NCBI GenBank assembly: GCA_021647375.1
Contig: JAKIUV010000031.1
Coordinates: 1 to 27,057, forward strand
Reading direction: 5' to 3'
Source of the DNA: Robiginitomaculum sp.
GTDB taxonomy: Bacteria; Pseudomonadota; Alphaproteobacteria; Caulobacterales; Maricaulaceae
DNA: 27,057 nucleotides
This document shows positions 25,168 through 27,057 of the stretch, piece after piece. Made by a program: the position numbers and the translations under genes. The notes under the pieces are model-generated. The model saw nothing but the letters and a program-made list of their open reading frames with translations. It ran no database searches and was not told the origin of the DNA. The stretch's first letter is position 1. Every line of letters begins with the position of its first letter.

Positions 25168-26169
25168 ATGAAAAAACGCGTATTGGTAACTGGCGGCGCT
25201 GGCTATATTGGCTCAGCAACAGTCGAAGAACTTTTGGACAGTGATTACGAAGTCACCGTGCTGGACAGCTTTTACTGGGGGCGGCATGGTCTTGACCACG
25301 TAGCCGATAAAATTAAAATTATCGAGGGCGATATGCGTTCCTCGCGAGATCTGGTTTATGCTCTGGACGGACAAGACGCGGTTATCCATTTGGGCGGTAT
25401 TGTTGGCGACCCGGCTTGCAAGATTAATTTAAAAGCCCACCATACTTGTAATGTTGAATGTGTCAGCACTTTGGTCAACTGCATGACCGATCCGGATTTG
25501 CACCGTGTACCTGAACTTATCTTTGCATCCTCTTGTTCAGTCTACGGAAATGTTAAGGGCATGTACGACGAAGTGACCGAGGAAACGCCGACCAATCCTC
25601 TATCTTACTACGCCGCCGCTAAACTGCGCGCCGAAGAAATCATCGCTAAAAAGGCCGAAGAAGTCGCGGCATTCCACCCAACAACATTACGCCTAACGAC
25701 CCTGTTTGGTTGGGCGCCACGTCAACGCATTGATCTTGTGACCAATATGTTTGTATACAAAGCTATCCGCGATGGCGGCTTCTCTGTCTTTGGTGGTGGC
25801 CATCAATACCGCTCATTGGTTCACGTCCGCGACGTTGCCCGTGCGCTTGTTCACACCCTGAACCAGCCGCGTTATGCCCGTGACCGTAAAATCTTCCATG
25901 TTGGTGATGAAGGCAATAACATGCCGATTAAAGACATCGCCATGCTGGTCAAGAAGCACATCCCCGAAGCCAAGATTGATTTTCCGGATGCGGGCGAAGC
26001 TGACCGCCGCGATTATTCTATCTCGTGCGCTAAAATCCGCGCCGTGCTTGGTTTCGAAATTAAATACAATGTGGAAGACGGCATCAAGGACATGATTGAA
26101 AATATCAACCGTACAAATCTGCAATTTGATCCAGAAATTCACGGGAATGCGAAACACCCATATAAATAG
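25168..26169 (+). CDS. NAD-dependent epimerase/dehydratase (extended SDR, nucleotide-sugar type)
   Basis: Acts on a nucleotide-linked sugar, by epimerisation, dehydration or reduction. The 333-residue protein has the NAD motif TGGAGYIGS (8-16), an acidic residue for the ribose in VLDSFYWGRHG (D33), SSCSVYG (121-127) and the catalytic YxxxK as Y148-K152 in SYYAAAK. The substrate domain follows with RSLVHVRDVARALVHTL. It resembles the UDP-glucose 4-epimerase/GDP-mannose dehydratase superfamily, but the exact reaction is open. AAGGG nine bases before ATG 25168 fits a ribosome site. It is followed closely by the flavoprotein gene, and its stop codon lies within the first of two tandem hairpins. 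Confidence 0.92.
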   Translation: MKKRVLVTGGAGYIGSATVEELLDSDYEVTVLDSFYWGRHGLDHVADKIKIIEGDMRSSRDLVYALDGQDAVIHLGGIVGDPACKINLKAHHTCNVECVSTLVNCMTDPDLHRVPELIFASSCSVYGNVKGMYDEVTEETPTNPLSYYAAAKLRAEEIIAKKAEEVAAFHPTTLRLTTLFGWAPRQRIDLVTNMFVYKAIRDGGFSVFGGGHQYRSLVHVRDVARALVHTLNQPRYARDRKIFHVGDEGNNMPIKDIAMLVKKHIPEAKIDFPDAGEADRRDYSISCAKIRAVLGFEIKYNVEDGIKDMIENINRTNLQFDPEIHGNAKHPYK

Positions 26170-26203
26170 GACGAAGACCTATATTTAGTAGGACAAAGTC
26201 CTA
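26166..26203 (+). repeat. two tandem near-identical small hairpins before the flavoprotein gene
   Basis: The short gap between the epimerase and flavoprotein genes holds two related dyads spaced 22 bases apart: ATAGGACGAAGACCTAT (26166-26182, one internal mismatch) and TAGGACAAAGTCCTA (26189-26203, perfect six-base stem with AAA loop). The first includes the epimerase stop codon; the second touches the AGGGG ribosome site at 26203-26207. They could be a protein-binding dyad or mRNA hairpins controlling translation. Confidence 0.55.
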
Positions 26204-26213
26204 GGGGATTATC

Positions 26214-27057
26214 ATGGATAAGCTAGATAGCGTCATAGCCGGGGCCGGTGTTATCGGCCTCGCTGTTGGCCGTGCTTTGGCTTTGGCGGGGCACGAAGTC
26301 CTGATCATTGAAGCCGAAATCGGCATCGGCATGGTGACCAGCTCGCGCAATTCCGAGGTTATTCATGCGGGTATTTATTACCCTCAGGGTTCGCTGAAAA
26401 GCCGTGCCTGTATCGCGGGCAAGCAAAAGCTATACGCCTATTGCAAAGAGCGCGGCATTGCCCACAAAAATTGCGGTAAGCTTATTGTTGCCACGGACGA
26501 TGCCCAAGTTGAAACGCTACATGCTATCAAAACCCGTGCAGCCAAATGCGGGGTGGATGATTTGGTCTTTCTTGACCAAGTCGCGACTTTGGCCCGCGAG
26601 CCGGCGCTAAACGCCAAAGCCTCTCTCTATTCCCCGTCCACAGGCATCATAGACAGCCATGCCTATATGCTCAGCCTACAAGGCGACATGGAAAACGCGG
26701 GCGGTGCGCTCGTGCTGAAAACCGAAATCGCAAACGGGAAAATCGTTGAAGACGGGTTCGAACTCACCCTATCGGACGGCTATCAATTCCACTGTAAAAC
26801 TCTTATCAATGCGGCAGGGCTAGGTGGCCATGATTTGTGTGCCAATCTAGACGGTTTCCCCAAAGACAAAATCCCCCCGCTGTATTACGCCAAGGGGTGC
26901 TATTTCACCATGACCGGCAAAGCCCCGTTCTCACACCTAATTTACCCGGTCCCAGTCCCCGGCGGGCTAGGTACGCATCTGACCCTAGACATGGGCGGGC
27001 AAGCAAGGTTCGGCCCCAATGTACGCTGGATTGACCAAATAGACTACGAAGTCGACC
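26214..27057 (+). CDS. FAD-dependent oxidoreductase, L-2-hydroxyglutarate oxidase-like, truncated by window end
   Basis: The first 281 residues of a DAO-family flavoprotein; the frame is open to the last base. The dinucleotide-binding motif is AGAGVIGLAVGRAL (G10, G12, G15) with E33 ending the second strand. The stretch TSSRNSEVIHAGIYYPQGSL (42-61) and then CGKLIVATDDAQ, STGIIDSHAYM and INAAGLGG are the marks of the LhgO/L2HGDH group, which oxidises L-2-hydroxyglutarate to 2-oxoglutarate, usually feeding quinone or oxygen. AGGGG six bases upstream supports ATG 26214. Its place behind a glutamate-using DegT aminotransferase and an epimerase is unusual and suggests a sugar-cluster role, though a simple neighbour is possible. 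Confidence 0.85.
   Translation, partial: MDKLDSVIAGAGVIGLAVGRALALAGHEVLIIEAEIGIGMVTSSRNSEVIHAGIYYPQGSLKSRACIAGKQKLYAYCKERGIAHKNCGKLIVATDDAQVETLHAIKTRAAKCGVDDLVFLDQVATLAREPALNAKASLYSPSTGIIDSHAYMLSLQGDMENAGGALVLKTEIANGKIVEDGFELTLSDGYQFHCKTLINAAGLGGHDLCANLDGFPKDKIPPLYYAKGCYFTMTGKAPFSHLIYPVPVPGGLGTHLTLDMGGQARFGPNVRWIDQIDYEVD

Overview
The window looks like an alphaproteobacterial chromosome segment. The lineage call rests on four things: the recG / sdhE / mfd neighbourhood, an accD-folC pair whose AccD has lost most of its zinc-finger cysteines, a PuuD-type membrane urate oxidase, and intergenic inverted repeats of the '(T)GTCATCCCGG' kind. G+C content is moderate by eye. A marine Hyphomonadaceae/Maricaulales-like organism would fit, but that finer placement is a guess.

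Layout. (1) Positions 1-5597: recG (minus strand, runs off the left edge, carries a one-base frameshift) is divergent from sdhE-mfd (plus). This is a DNA-repair block with a succinate dehydrogenase flavinylation factor. (2) Positions 5692-15060: a purine/urate catabolism island. The minus-strand run hiuH, xdhA, xdhB, xdhC, puuD faces away from a plus-strand run puuE, uraD, alc; allA converges on alc from the other side. Together they encode xanthine -> urate (XdhAB, matured by XdhC) -> 5-hydroxyisourate (PuuD, cytochrome-linked) -> OHCU (HiuH) -> allantoin (UraD) -> allantoate (PuuE) -> ureidoglycolate + urea (Alc) -> glyoxylate + urea (AllA). Every step is present, but no regulator, permease or urease lies in the window. 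(3) Positions 15121-16803: a class-V PLP enzyme with cysteine-desulfurase-like features, divergent from allA. It could be a sulfur donor for the xanthine dehydrogenase cofactor, but this is unproven. (4) Positions 16787-22190: minus-strand housekeeping genes, an ABC exporter followed (upstream) by maoC, ubiX, folC and accD. (5) Positions 22475-27057: a plus-strand envelope-polysaccharide-type cluster with a glycosyltransferase, a DegT/DnrJ sugar aminotransferase, an NAD-dependent sugar epimerase/dehydratase, and a truncated L-2-hydroxyglutarate oxidase-like flavoprotein.

Three different intergenic inverted-repeat elements (11392-11525, 14371-14564, 18742-18856) lie at gene 3' ends. I see no tRNA, rRNA, CRISPR array, transposase or phage gene. 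I found no system that I can call wholly new. The most useful leads are the recG frameshift, the desulfurase-like gene beside the xdh island, the inverted-repeat elements, and the hydroxyglutarate oxidase-like gene in the sugar cluster.
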